A model generated the notes under the pieces. The model searched no databases. It was not told where the DNA came from and saw only the letters and a program-made list of their open reading frames with translations. Positions 21,591 through 32,429 of a stretch of DNA of 64,000 nucleotides are shown piece by piece (the stretch's first letter is position 1; every line of letters starts with the position of its first letter). This stretch comes from Lepidostoma basale (Eukaryota > Arthropoda > Insecta > Trichoptera > Lepidostomatidae), in NCBI GenBank assembly GCA_022606425.2, contig JAHDVF020000136.1, forward strand, positions 620,001 to 684,000, given 5' to 3'. Both the position numbers and the translations under genes were made by a program.

Positions 21591-22150
21591 TCTTCTTCTT
21601 CCTCAGCCTATTCCCGTCCACTCCTGGACAAAGGCTTTCTCCATTCGCTACCATGTCACTCTGTCCTGTGCAGACTGCATCCAGGTTATTCCAACGTGTC
21701 TGTTCCGATCATCCTTCCACCGTAGTTGCGGTCGCCCTGCACTTCTCTTTGCCATCCACGGTCTCCAAGTCAGCAGTCTTCTTGTCCACTTTTCATCTGA
21801 GCTTCTGGCTACGTAACCTGCCAATTGCCATTTTAGAGTCGCCACCCGGTGGATGATGTCCGTGACCTTTGTTTTTTCTGTCACTGACTCTGTCTCTCAG
21901 GCTTATTCCTAACATTGCTCATTCCATGGCTCTTTGCATTACTCGTAGTTTCTCGGCACTTTGTTTGGACAGTGTAACAGTTTCAAGATCATAAGTACCA
22001 ACTGGCAGAACGCAGGCTTCATAGACTTTTCGTTTCAGGTTGATCGGTATTTTCCGGTTTTTAAGGATGTAACTCGTGATTCCGAAAGCTGCCCAGCTTA
22101 GTCCAATTATTCTTTTTAGCTCTGCGGTTTGGTTATCTCGGCCTAATCGG
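21590..22150 (-). mobile_element. RTE-A LINE 3' end
   Basis: The minus strand encodes IGLSWAAFGITSYILKN, VYEACVLPVGTYDLETVTL, then TKVTDIIHRVATLKWQLAG, SSDEKWTRRLLTWRP and QLRWKDDRNRHVGITWM, a GAA tail following at 21590-21606. A deletion in the VRNDTV region causes a frame change near 21880. This is one of the better RTE-A copies. Confidence 0.85.
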
Positions 22151-22249
22151 CCCAATCGAATATTGTGTAAATATATTGTTAACTGCTTAAATAAAAAATC
22201 ATTTGATTATTTAAAAAAAATATATATAATTTTGATGGTCTTACAATTG

Positions 22250-22690
22250 ATTTTAAGACCTGGCGATACTACATCGGTTAGCGAAACAGCTGTGGCGACA
22301 AAATATAATGTATTGTGATATTTATAACAGAGTTTTATTTAAACAATTAATAATGTTGAAACATCAAAGTGTTTCGGCCAAAACAATGGATTATCTAATA
22401 TAATATTAGTTAACTGTTTAATTAAAACACTGTTATAGAATATCAAATTTGATTTTATTTCTTTTGAAATTGTCGCGACAGCGGTTTCGCTAACCAATCT
22501 AACCATCGTCAAGTATTACAGTCAATCAGTTGATGATGCTATTATACCATTGGTTAGCTAAACAGCTGTCGCGACAATTTCAAAAGAAATGAAATCAATT
22601 GTGATATTCTATAAAAGTGTTTTAATTATACACTTAATAATATTGAAGCAATTGATTATCTATATAATATTGGTATAAATTTTCTCAAAA
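22250..22690. mobile_element. Family-III hammerhead-like elements
   Basis: Three related units (about 22260-22300, 22470-22520 inverted, 22550-22600) share GGTTAGCGAAACAGCTGT-type cores and AATTTCAAAAGAAAT flanks; the second and third form an inverted pair. On the minus strand the middle unit reads TTGACGATGG...TAGCGAAACCGCTG. The GUH cleavage triplet is replaced by CUG, so this family is only hammerhead-like. Confidence 0.5.
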
Positions 22691-23004
22691 CGTTAAAGAA
22701 AAATGAAAGCTATAATTTTAAAGGAACTTGGAAAATCTAACAGCGAACCACTTGGGACTCGGTACAAGCAAGCGGCGAAACTAATCAAAAGTAATTTAAC
22801 GGTGATATGTGCGATAGGAAATTGTATTTCGTCTAGCCTCACGTGTAGGTAAGTACTCTTTCTTCTTGGTCATACTTAAGGGCATAGTTCGAGTGCCTCG
22901 GGGAACATGTTTATAACAGTGCCGGGCGTTGATTAATTTCATATTTTTTTTAGATACACACATACTCGTATAATATCTCTGACCTGATAAAAAAAAATTA
23001 AAAA

Positions 23005-23145
23005 ACGTACCCATTACGTCTTCTCACCGAAGGGTTAAGAAGAGAGAATGAACCGCCACACTGTTTTTTTCCTGACATACTTCTATCCTTCTTATTCTCG
23101 ACATTCATACATCTTGCAATGCACGCACGTCGATTTCTCCGACAA
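23005..23145 (-). mobile_element. L-GTTA LINE 3' fragment
   Basis: The minus strand shows the family end (CCTTCGGTGAGAAGACG hairpin region) with TVWRFILSS and RRACIARCMNVE remnants. The tail is degraded to AAAT-type sequence. Confidence 0.65.
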
Positions 23146-23470
23146 AATTTAACAGTTTATAATGTTAAAGTATCATAGTGTTTCGGCCAAAATATAGATG
23201 GAATAATAATTATTTTATTATTATTTTTGTACAGAATCTTGTTTATAAACTGTTAAATTAAAAAAACTTTGCTTTATGTATCACAATTATATTTTTATTT
23301 TTCGCCACAGCTGTTTCGTCAACCTATGTTGACATTATCAGGTGTTACTATAATATATCAAATGTCTGATTTTGTTTCCTACCCTGTCGACGGCAGCTAG
23401 TCTGGCGAAGCCGGCCGCTGTCGAAATAAAGACAAAAGTGGAAGTATGTAGTTTTTAAAGAAAATGATTA
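23145..23470. mobile_element. Hammerhead-like elements, families III and II
   Basis: The minus strand at 23305-23345 reads CCTGATAATGTCAAC, loop, GTTGACGAAACAGCTG: a perfect 6-bp stem II but an A at core position 8. Next to it, 23400-23465 carries the family-II flank GTCGAAATAAAGAC and a degraded GCGAAGCCGG core. A junction between families with inverted parts. Confidence 0.5.
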
Positions 23471-23849
23471 TGATGTCAACCAAAATAGTTGATGGGCCGC
23501 CCCTGCAGCGTAGTGTAAGCTATAGGCATATTAGAAGCAATATGGCTTCCTCACACATGAATTTATCTTCCCCGCCGGTCAAGAGGGCGACCGAAAAGGC
23601 GATCTAGCAAAATTATCTAAGAAGCCCGCCGTCCTTAAACCTGTTTGCGGCATCTAGGAAGATAAGCGTGTTAAATAATTTGACATTATAATGTCGCTTG
23701 TCATACGCTTGTTACGCCAAGACCAGATTTCATAATTTCATAAGCGAAAAATGTTTTCATACACAACTGAAAATTCAATTTTAATACAATATTCAAAGTG
23801 AAGCTATTTCTTCTTCGTTTGCCTATTACTGATGGTCGTGATTTTATTA

Positions 23850-24210
23850 ATTTGTTTATTTATTTATTTATACATAATACATAAATGAGACATAACAAAC
23901 GAAAAACATTTAGGCGACTCATTTGGACACAAAACGGTGTAACAAAGATAAGATAAAACAACATGAAACTAAAAAAAACATACACATGAGAAGGAACCCA
24001 AATATGTCGACGTCAGTGAGGCAGTACTCTTTCCAGAATTTGTAATTTTTTTTTATGAATACTGCCTCACTGACACTGAAAATGTTCAAATCCGAGACGA
24101 TTAGATTCAACGTTCGAATTGCTCTTCCTACTGGCATCACCAAAGGCAGGTTGGTTCTGCGTGACGGAGCAAAGAACAATTGATGTCGGCGCTGTCGCTA
24201 TCTATGAAAT
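23850..24210 (-). mobile_element. Jockey-like LINE 3' end, divergent
   Basis: The 86-residue open frame 23919-24179 (minus) contains SRRTNLPLVMPVGRAIRTLN and SDLNIFSVSEAVF, the conserved C-terminal pattern. A TTTA-rich tail follows at 23850-23880. It differs from Jockey-B enough to be a separate family. Confidence 0.7.
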
Positions 24211-24214
24211 TGTC

Positions 24215-24478
24215 CGCTAATCTATGGAATTGTCCGTGGCTAAAACAAAACGTCTCCAAACCTCTCTGTTCTCCGCAGTCCGCACTGCTGAGTAGAGGTT
24301 TCTCTCAGTCATTTCCTTCATCTGGTCACACCACCGCGCAAGAGATCTGCCTCTCCTTAATTTGCCTGGAACACTTCCTGTGACAATAATGTTACCCAGC
24401 TTTCTCCTGGTGATGATGTGACCAAAGAAACTCAATACTCGCCGACTGCATATTACAGATAGTCTTCCTGCTATTTTG
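24215..24478 (-). mobile_element. RTE-C-like LINE fragment
   Basis: On the minus strand: ICSRRVLSFFGHIITRRKLG, GKLRRGRSLARWCDQMKEMT and SAVRTAENREVWRR. The layout resembles RTE-C (HIxRR..GKxRRGRxxxRWxDQ). It joins an inverted RTE-A fragment at 24480. Confidence 0.7.
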
Positions 24479-24489
24479 AGTTCATTGAG

Positions 24490-24685
24490 AGGACTGGAGA
24501 CCGTTGACGGCAAAGAGAAGTGCAGGGCGACCGCAACTACGGTGGAAGGATGATCTGAACGGACACGTCGGAATAATTTAGATGCAGTCTGCACAGGACA
24601 GAGTAACATGGAAGCGAATGGATGAGGCCTTTGTCCAGGAGTGGACGGGAATAGGCTGAGAAAGAAGAAGAAGAAGAAGAGAGGA
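24490..24685 (+). mobile_element. RTE-A LINE 3' end
   Basis: Encodes, with frameshifts, RPLTAKRSAGRPQLRWKDDL, then NRHVGI and WMQSAQDRVTWKRMDE up to WTGIG and a stop, followed by GAAGAAGAAGAAGAAG at 24662-24680. Confidence 0.8.
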
Positions 24686-24849
24686 CTGAGTCGTTCGTCC
24701 TTTTTGTAGAAGTGAAGCTATCCGTGGTTCATATTTATTATTTCTTAAACAATGGTATATAAAAAAAATTGATACTAGTGACAAATTTAAAATTACTAGT
24801 AATTTATCTATAAGTTTTATCATAATTTATATGAATGACATGTTTTGCA

Positions 24850-25078
24850 GATACTGCAAAAATGATGACGTAGTGAGATGAAGTAGACCCAGAAGACGAT
24901 TTTGGAGGGACCACATCAAGAGGATGGCCCCAGCGAGGATTTCTACGATCGCGATGCACGAGACTCCAGAGGGACGTCGACCAGCAGTACGACCACCAAA
25001 GAGATGGGGAGAAGGCTGGCCGTCTTCGTCACAGAAGGAAAGTTAAACATATCGTAAGATATACAATAAGAAGTAGAA
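24850..25078 (+). mobile_element. RTE-D LINE 3' end
   Basis: Encodes RRRFWRDHIKRMAPARISTI, AMHETPEGRRPAVRPPKRWG then a stop, with a poor GAAG tail at 25070. The GRRPxxRPPKRW motif is typical of RTE-like C-terminal ends. Distinct from RTE-A to C. Confidence 0.6.
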
Positions 25079-25079
25079 G

Positions 25080-25230
25080 AGAGACATGTTTCGCCGGTCT
25101 AAGGCATTATCAACTGACATTTAATAATTCCTTAGATAGGCGAAACATGTCATTCCCATAAATAATAATAAAACTTCTTGAAAACAGACGTTTTCATTCG
25201 TATTAATTATTCATTATTAAATAAATATAA
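25080..25230. mobile_element. Family-I hammerhead-like element, inverted pair
   Basis: Palindromic unit: ATGTTTCGCC...AAGGCATTATCA followed by AATAATTCCTTAGATAGGCG and AAACATGTCATTCCC. The family-I flanks TAATAAAACTTCTTG and GACGTTTTCATTCGTATTA end it at 25210. Core position 8 is A on this family. Confidence 0.6.
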
Positions 25231-25253
25231 TAAGTAAAAAATCCACACATTCG

Positions 25254-25905
25254 TCTTAGACGAATGTGTGACAAATCTGTATACCGCACGTTGAAAACAA
25301 AAGTGACACTATACAAAATCTCAATTTTTCAGTACGGTCATTTAATGTTTTGCCTGCTTATTAACCTAATTAAAATCAACTAGAATGGAATGGAATAATA
25401 TCTAAACTAATATATAAAACAACAACATTAGATATATTTCTACTCACAGTCAAGTTATTGACCTCACAAAAACTTAAAATGACCGTACTGAAAAATTGAG
25501 ATTTTTGTATAATGTCACTTTTGTTTACAACGTGCGATATGATAGAGTGACAAATGCAAGTATAAGAAGTGAATGTGGTGCGAATGAAAGTGTTATGAAC
25601 AAAATAAGGAAAGGGTCATTAAGATGGTTTGGACACGTGGAAAGAATGAGTGAAGACAGAATGGTAAAGAAGGTATATGTAAACAGCGTGAACGGAGCTA
25701 AAAATAGAGGAAGGCCGAGGAAAACGTGGCACGATCAAATCAATCAAATATTGAATGTCGGTCACGTGAGTGCGTGCATGACAAGATGTATGAATGTAGA
25801 GGAATCGCGAGAAGTATGTCAGGACGGAACAGTGTGGCGTTCCATTCTTTCTGCCTACCCCTCCGGGGAGACGGCGTGATGGTTCGTTAGTTAGTTAGTT
25901 AGTAA
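25254..25905 (+). mobile_element. L-GTTA LINE, best C-terminal copy
   Basis: Reference copy for the family. The open frame 25496-25879 encodes YDRVTNASIRSECGANESVM, KGSLRWFGHVERM, VNGAKNRGRPRKTWHDQINQ and MNVEESREVCQDGTVWR, ending AYPSGETA with TGA, then four GTTA units (25885-25903). This is the region downstream of the RT core of RTE-like LINEs; no endonuclease or palm domain is present in any copy here. The 3' UTR is essentially absent: only TGG separates the stop codon from the tail. A MITE (25283-25538) splits the 5' part. Confidence 0.85.
25283..25538. mobile_element. 256-bp MITE inside L-GTTA
   Basis: Terminal inverted repeats of about 58 bp (25285-25343 and 25478-25536) begin ACCGCACGTTG and include ACAAAAGTGACA and AATTTTTCAGTACGGTC. 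Removing it restores the LINE reading CTGTATATGATAG, with a 2-bp TA/AT duplication, as for Tc1/mariner-type non-autonomous elements. No coding. Confidence 0.75.
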
Positions 25906-26000
25906 AAACATCTGTTTTCTAGAAGTTTTATAATAATTTATTTGGATTGAGATGTTTCGCCTGGCTACGGAATTATCAAATGTATTCCGGTGCATGTTAT
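25905..26000. repeat. Family-I hammerhead-like unit
   Basis: Minus strand reads TTTGATAATTCCGTAGCCAG followed by GCGAAACATCTC, and the flank TTTCTAGAAGTTTTATAAT is the family-I block. The cleavage triplet is CTC-altered; degraded. Confidence 0.5.
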
Positions 26001-26029
26001 ACTCTCATCAGTTCTACTTTCCCTCCTGA

Positions 26030-26770
26030 TATCATTTTATTAAATGCGGCTCGTATTTATTCTGGGTAATAATTTTGTATTTTTAATACAGCTGAACAAA
26101 ATGTAAAGAAATGGTTAGTTTTAATGCGCGAAGGGAAGATGTGACGCCGTGTTAGGTAGTCGTGAGGTGTATCACACCGGAGAGTAAGAAAGAGATAAGA
26201 AGGGATGGGTGCATACTTACCCATTTCTTCAGACTTATCAGGGGATTTTTTGAGAATTTCGTCATCTTGGAGGCTATCCATTTTTATGTTCCGGATGGTT
26301 ATCTTCGACAGCGTCAGCACAGACTGTTTTATCTCCCAGCATGCAGAACCAACCTGCCTCTGGTGATGCCGGTGGGGAGAGCAATCAAACTGCTGAACAT
26401 GATCGCTTCGGAGATCGCTGTCTTTCATATTCGTGAAAGTACGTTCAGAAGACAAATACTTTTGACTTTGGAGAGTATCTTGTATTCCTAATGTCGAACC
26501 ATCTCTCATGCGTTCCTGCTATTATATTATATATAATAATTTTTTGTTATATCTTTTGAGAAAATAAACTGATTTGATTTGATTTGATTAATCATTCTTT
26601 GTCGGAGTTTTAAGTTAAGATTCTCGTTGTAAAAGAGTGTTCTCATTTTATTAAATGCAGCTCGTATTTATTCTGGGTAATAATTCTGAACAAAATGTAA
26701 AGAAATGGTTAGTTTTAATGCGCGAAGGTAAGGTTAGGTACGCGCGAGGTGTATCACACCGGAGAGTAAA
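26030..26770. repeat. Long direct duplication around a LINE insertion
   Basis: A block of about 125-155 bp occurs at 26030-26188 and again at 26646-26770. Shared runs are GCTCGTATTTATTCTGGGTA, AAAATGTAAAGAAATGG and GTGTATCACACCGGAGAG. The Jockey-like LINE at 26189-26590 lies between them. The left copy has two small insertions relative to the right, so the duplication is not recent. Confidence 0.6.
26189..26590 (+). mobile_element. Jockey-B-related LINE 3' end
   Basis: The 109-residue open frame 26162-26491 includes RRDGCILTHFFRLIRGFF, YLRQRQHRLFYLPACRTNLP and VGRAIKLLNMIASEIAVF, followed by a 3' UTR and TGATT tail (26570-26590). About 80 per cent similar by eye to Jockey-B, so a sister subfamily. 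Confidence 0.8.
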
Positions 26771-27284
26771 TTGACTCGGCGGCGGTACGGCTCACGATTA
26801 ATTCCCTCACGTTCTTTCCACAGCCCCTCATTAGCCGCGCGGGGCTACAGCCCAATGACACAATTCCAAAAAATATAATTCCGCCATCCCTTCTTACATG
26901 CTCCTCCGAGCCTCCCGGCCGCGGGGGGAGGAGACCGAGAGCGGGAGAGCGAGGAGGTCGCGCCTAGATCAATACATCCCCCCGTTACCCCGCGCGCCCC
27001 TGTTTTCGCGCTGTGACATAATACCTCGATTTTTTGCACCCCCTGAGAATTAATGTGCCAGCGCCCCCTCGATAAAGTAAGAAAAAATATATTAATCGTA
27101 ACTTTAATATTTTAAGCGTCGGATTTAAATGGCGCAGGGGAGAGCAAATTTCAATCAGCAGTAAAACTGTAATAGGTATAGGGACATCCGTAATGCGGAG
27201 GGCTTTGTTGCCCTGCTGCGGCCCTGGACGCTGCCCTTAACGGTTAACGGGCCGTTATTTACTTTAAATCTAAATTCAATTATT

Positions 27285-27735
27285 ACATAATTAATACGAA
27301 TGAAAACGTCTCCTTTATTATTATTATTATTATTATTTTGTTGAATCGCTCTTTACATCATGACAGCATGAGCCAAATCGATTTAAAGGGTATTATAGCT
27401 ATCATAGTGATTCTCGCGACACGTGATAGGTAGCTAATCTATCGCCATTTTATTGTCACGTGAATTCTACACCAGACCAAAGACAGTGTGACAATCACAC
27501 TGCCCTCGCCGGGAATCGAACCCGGAACCTTCGAGGTGGCAGTCAATGATCACGAAGGTTGTCTTTATAGAAGTTTTATTATATTTTATGTGAATGACAC
27601 CAATATCACCTATCTAAGTAACAATATAACATTTAAAAATGCGTCAGACAGGCGAAACAATTCATTAGCATAAAATATAATAAAACTTCTAGAAAATGCC
27701 TACACGTTTTCATTTGTATTAATTATTTAATGCGG
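27285..27735. mobile_element. Family-I hammerhead-like element with SINE inside
   Basis: Outer arms TTAATACGAATGAAAACGT (27292) and CGTTTTCATTTGTATTAATT (27705) are inverted, enclosing TATAGAAGTTTTATTATATT and GCGTCAGACAGGCGAAACAA. A SINE (27325-27565) is inserted in the left arm. The hammerhead core on the right arm has lost the GUC triplet (GAAACAATTC). Confidence 0.6.
27325..27565 (-). repeat. tRNA-SINE
   Basis: Minus strand carries box B (GGTTCGATTCCCGGCGAGG), the body and an ATT tail (27318-27341). Most of box A is deleted at 27548-27560, leaving AACCTTCGTGATC. It is inserted in a family-I element with a short tctttat-like duplication. Confidence 0.75.
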
Positions 27736-27805
27736 AATTTTACATTATTTACTTAGGAAATTTAAAATTATTTTGTTTAATCCACAAAATATTTTTTAAA
27801 AACAC

Positions 27806-27836
27806 GACATGTTTCGGAGGATACCTCCATCTTCAA
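27806..27836 (-). ncRNA. Hammerhead ribozyme-like motif (family V)
   Basis: Minus strand: TTGAAGA core (C3 changed to U), a perfect stem II GGAGG-TAT-CCTCC, GAAA, then C-AT-G and UC (GUC). One core position departs from the invariant set. The unit overlaps the end of a small repeat (27735-27845). Confidence 0.45.
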
Positions 27837-27863
27837 TTTCCTAAGTATATTACTATGGAATTC

Positions 27864-27955
27864 CTTAGGGTTCAATAAGTTGTTTTACATAATTGTTGGC
27901 CTTAGGATGGCTTTGAATGGCCTTAGGGTTCAATAAGTTGTTTTACATAATTGTT
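27864..27955. repeat. Tandem duplication, 57-bp period
   Basis: A 35-bp block, CCTTAGGGTTCAATAAGTTG continuing to ACATAATTGTT, occurs at about 27864 and again at about 27921, with the intervening 22 bp present once. Confidence 0.7.
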
Positions 27956-28016
27956 TAAAAAACAATAAATTCAATTATTACGATTTCTATAGAACCTAAG
28001 TTAATTAAACATCTTT

Positions 28017-28300
28017 TTCTTCTTCTTCGATGGCCCTACAACCCATATCGAGCCTTAGCCTCCAGTATTATTCGCCTCCAACTCCTCCTGTCCTCCGCTT
28101 CGACCCTCCAAACTCATACTCGTAACAATCTTGCCCCATCTCTCCCAACTTCATCCTCCCATCGCAGCCATGGTCGTCCAATTGGTCTTCTACTACCTGG
28201 GTGCCACTCCAGCAATCTTTTTGGGGTTCGCGATCACGGCATCCACTGCACGTGACCGGCCCATCTCAGTCTATTCAGTCTGACCTGTGTGGAGAGACTG
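28017..28300 (-). mobile_element. RTE-E LINE 3' end
   Basis: A GAA tail at 28017-28029 precedes a minus-strand fragment with decayed coding (RPVTCSGCRDREPQ, RTGGVGGE and YWRLRLDMGCRAIE in different frames). The same GATGGCCCTACA start recurs at the right edge of the window (63967). Confidence 0.5.
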
Positions 28301-28479
28301 GGAGCTTTGTAAATATAGTTAATTAATTAAAGTTAATTACACATACAATTTTAAATTTCGAAAATGGTAAAACGGTGTTTTAATTCATAAAAAAATTCGT
28401 CATTATGCACTTCCAGTGTTAACGCCTAAAGTTTATCAAAAATTTTATGAACGTGTTTGGAAATGAAACTTAAATAAAA

Positions 28480-28735
28480 ATTATAAGAAGCGAATGCAGT
28501 GCGAAAAAAAGCGTTATTTACTTAAAACCAGTATTCAATTATTACAATTTCGATATAACCCAATTTTATATGCATATACATTTTTATATGTACTTTTTAG
28601 AAAGTGATGGATGGACGAATGTGTGGTAAAACTGTATGTTATAGGATAGATTGTCAGCAAAAAAAAATAGCAGGTGGGTGGTCCATCCTCTGTGCCTACC
28701 CCGGCGGAGAAATAGCGTAATGGTTAGTTAGTTAA
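28480..28735 (+). mobile_element. L-GTTA LINE remnants
   Basis: Pieces of the family: AGAAGCGAATGCAGTGCGAA at 28489 and GGACGAATGTGTGGTAAAAC at 28612. The 3' end follows at 28680-28730 with a GTTA tail. The middle is deleted or replaced. Confidence 0.55.
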
Positions 28736-28737
28736 TC

Positions 28738-29310
28738 TAAAAATATATATTGGATTTTAGAAAAGTAGAATATATTTAGAAGAAACGAAATCATTTAGAC
28801 AAATGTGTGATTAAATGGTATATGACAGTGTCAAATGTCTATATATAAATGTCTATATATATATATATATATTATATACTAAAAATATATATTGGATTTT
28901 AGAAAAGTAGAATATATTTAGAAGAAACGAAATCATTTAGACAAATGTGTGATTAAATGGTATATGACAGTGTCAAATGACTGAAAGAATACCAAGGGAA
29001 TTCAGTGCGAATGAAAACACATAAGTTGGTTTGGACATATGGAATGATGGATGAATAAATTATGGTCAAAATAGTATAATATGTTAACTATGTAAAAGGA
29101 ACAAGAAATGAAGGAAGACCGGGGAAAATTTGGCACTATCAAATCAATCAAGTTTTAAATGTCGGCCACATGAAGTATCGAAGAAATTGATGTGCGTGCA
29201 TAGCACGATGTGTGAATGCAGAGGAAGTGTTATAAGTATATAATGTTAGGAAAAAACAACAAAAACAGTATATTATTTATGCCTACCCTTTCGGGAAGAT
29301 AGAGTAATGG
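28738..29310 (+). mobile_element. L-GTTA LINE with duplicated 5' end
   Basis: A 100-bp block (28738-28838) is repeated at 28879-28978, the two copies nearly identical and separated by a TATA-rich spacer of about 40 bp. The LINE then continues (ANENT-VGLDIWNDG, EGRPGKIWHYQIN) to a degraded end at 29310. Confidence 0.6.
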
Positions 29311-29732
29311 AAAACTAAAAGGAAAACATACTTTCTGGCGAATTTCATTAGCAATGATGCCACAAAATAAAAGTTCATTTCTGAATAGAACAAACAGATT
29401 TAAATTGACCTTATTCAGTTGTTCCGTTTTTACGAGGTGCATTTATTTTATTGTTTTTTAAATGAATTCCGCATTCTTCGGAATGCGAATTCGAATAACA
29501 AATAATTGAATACAAAATAAATACAAATCTAGAAGTGTATTATTATTTATGTGATCGTTTTTTAATACGGTGTAGTAAGTTTAACTCTTTTTAAATTAAA
29601 ATGACACTTTGTAAAAATTTGAAATTATATTAAGAATAGAATGCAAGTTAATCAAACTATGTACACTCGTATGTATTCAGTACATTGCGGTAAAATAATA
29701 TAATGATCCCGAAAAAGCAAAAGCGACCTTCT

Positions 29733-30345
29733 TAGCTGAGTGGTAAGTGCATTGACTGCCACCCGGAAGGTTCCGGGTTCGATTCCCGGCAAGGGCAGTG
29801 TGTTTGTCACACTGTCTTTTGTCTAGTGTAGAATTCACGTGACCTATGTATGGAGTATCTTGATGTACGGCTGCGAGACATGGTGTCTATCCGAAAGAGA
29901 TAAACGGAGATTAGAGGCTTTTGAGATGTGGTCATATAGAAGACTATTAGGAATTTCCTGGAGAGACCACATCACGAATGAGGAAGTTCTTCAAGGAACC
30001 GAAGGAGGAAGGCACCTACTCAGGACCTTGTCCGAAAGGCGTGCAAGATGGATCGGCCATGTAATACGACAAGAAGACCTCTTGCATGCCATAATGGAGG
30101 GTATAACCAAGGGAACAAACTCTAGGGGACGCCCACGCCGAGAGTACCTGGAGGACCTGTTGGTGGACGTACGCTGCTATATATGCAGATTTCAAAAGAG
30201 CCGCACAAGGCAGGAAAGAATGGAAGAGAAGAATAGAGGAAATTGCTGCAAACCAATTCCAGGATTGAAACCAGAGAGAGAGAGAGAGATTAGCTACCTG
30301 TCACATGTCACGAGAGTAGTTTTAACTTTAGTTGTTTAGTACCTT
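29733..30345 (+). repeat. tRNA-SINE interrupted by a LINE
   Basis: Starts with box A (TTAGCTGAGTGGTAAGTGC) and box B (GGTTCCGGGTTCGATTCCCG), runs to AATTCACGTGAC at 29845, then resumes after the LINE at 30284 with GATTAGCTACCTGTCACATG. About 14 bp of the SINE are missing at the junction. It lacks its usual 3' end. Confidence 0.75.
29846..30283 (+). mobile_element. RTE-F LINE 3' end, GA-tailed
   Basis: The open frame 29839-30339 encodes ILMYGCETWCLSERDKRRL, FEMWSYRRLLGISWRDHITN, LSERRARWIGHVIRQED and NSRGRPRREYLEDLLVDVR, ending in a GAGAGAGAGAGAGA tail at 30270-30287. RTE-like C-terminal region; 5' truncated and inserted into a SINE. An inverted copy is at 47432. Confidence 0.85.
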
Positions 30346-31329
30346 AATGATGAAAACCGCAAAGATCTCCGAAACGTCGATCGAGGAAGACAAGTAACAC
30401 GAATACCATATTTTTAAGATCCATAAATCATATTGCAACGAATGCTTAATTTGTTATGGAAGCTTCCTCAATTATTTTTTTAAATTTAAAAATATTCTGG
30501 TATAAATGATGTTTTAAATACGTTTTATTCCACAATAAAAAGACATTCTCACAAATAAATATACAAACGCTTTCAGTTTACGTTTTTCCAAAAAAACTTT
30601 TACTTGTAGGAATTGTGTAAAGTAAGATAACTTTTTTCCGTTTATTTCTCCCCGAACAATATTTTGAGATGCTGTAAAAAAAATGAATGGAATTCGGAAT
30701 GGGGAAAGTTTTGAGATGATTTTTTTGTGGAAAATTTAACATCGGAGCATTCAAGAAAAATGGTGCCGATCTTTCAATTTATTATCTCGCGAATATCGCA
30801 TTCGTCGGCGAGATACGCTTTTATGGCAATAAAGCACTCGCACAATATAAATGTCAATGTATAGAGTGCATAAATCATTGCACGGATAATATTTCCTATG
30901 CGACATTTTGATTTAAGAATGAAATATGTTCTCTAATATCATGAATCCAGTGGACGCAGCAGCGAGGGTTGAACCATTGGCTAGTTAGATGACTGGGTAT
31001 GGTCTACAGATAATTAGAACCAGTGACCTTTCTAGTTTAGAAAACTAGAAGTTTTTAGCAATATAACTATAATACCGACCGAGTAATTTCCATTTTAAAA
31101 ATTCCATGACGTCATCACTCTCGTGTTAATTGCCAACCTTTTAATTTCAAGTAGTGATTTATGTGTAATTTAATAATAAAAATAAAGTTCGATAAATTCA
31201 ACAGATTAATAATATTATTATACACAAATGCTGACTGAAAGGTGAACGCTTCTAAAAAAAAAATTACATAATCAGGCAACAAACACTGATACCTAAATTA
31301 GAGTAGATGATCAACTCTCAAATCTTTTA

Positions 31330-31402
31330 AAATATATATTATTTTAATAGTTTATCTAGTGCCTGTTCGAAGGATTTTTTTTTTGCTTTTTACAACCTTA
31401 TA
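31330..31402. repeat. Repeat R4, left part (split by Helitron)
   Basis: ATATTATTTTAATAGTTTAT and CTAGTGCCTGTTCGAAGGA match the uninterrupted R4 copy at 41790-41850. The right part resumes at 37248. The two parts are contiguous in the R4 copy at 41.8 kb, which therefore serves as an empty site. Confidence 0.65.
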
Positions 31403-32429
31403 TCTATCTATCTATCTATCTATATAAATAAAAGGCGATCTTCCGGGTGTGTGTCGACTATTTCTGAGGTTATTCCTGAGCTGATCCTTCTGTATCTTGG
31501 GGAATGGACTAATTGGAATTTAGCGGTCGTCATAGGCATATTTTCGTTATTAATCGAGCTCTAATTAACTTTATAAATTAATCAATTAATTGAAAATTTT
31601 CGTAGTGCAAACGAATATAGACCTTAATGTTCGTATCACCTGAGTATCTTTTGAGTCTATATTCGTTTGACATGGTCTGGAGAGAATTCAGTCTCCATGT
31701 AATTTTGTGTAGTGGCAACAATGTGTTTTGCTTTCTGACAGTCCAATATATTGCGTTTTACTTTGGGATGTATAATACTTAATACGTTTTGCTTATTACG
31801 TACTAAAATAATTGGTTGTTTAATTGGTACAGTATATTTTATTGGCCATATTTTAATGTACACTAATGCAGACAGGTAATTATACTTCTTAATTTTGGCG
31901 AGTATAATTTTTACGCGTCAATTTGAGGTTATGAACGAAATTTATTTTTTCGTGTGGCTGAAACTTATTCGTTTCTCTTACGTTCGACGGTGATTACTTA
32001 ATGATATTCGTTTTCTAGAGTTCTAGCCGTTCGATTGGTCACGTGGTCTCTGAACTGTCACACGTCGTAATATTTTGTAGGTATGAAGTTTCGGTACTTT
32101 TAGGTTATGAAGTTTTTGGGATTAAAAATATTCAATGATAATTAAATTGTTCAGGTTATTTCAAAGGATGATAGCGAAAATATAAAATATTGGACGTCGA
32201 AGCTCTACAAGAATATGAAGAAACTTGCTTCCGTAAGTATAATATAATATTTATATTTCTAATTCATAAATATATTTTCAGTTTATTCTATTTTGCTGTT
32301 TTCTTTATACGCATACTTTGGTCAGGGAAATTGTAACATTACCACAGCAACGGTAAGAAAGTTCTAATGATATACAATATGAATTACAATATGAATGAAT
32401 GACACAATTCTTATGACTTTTTCCGTTTA

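Noticed and set aside
30345..30400. Further hammerhead candidate TGATGAAAACC...CCGAAACGTCG
   Set aside because: The core lacks C3, stem II does not pair and the C-NN-G spacing is absent. The similar block at 15200 is also degraded. Not counted with the others.
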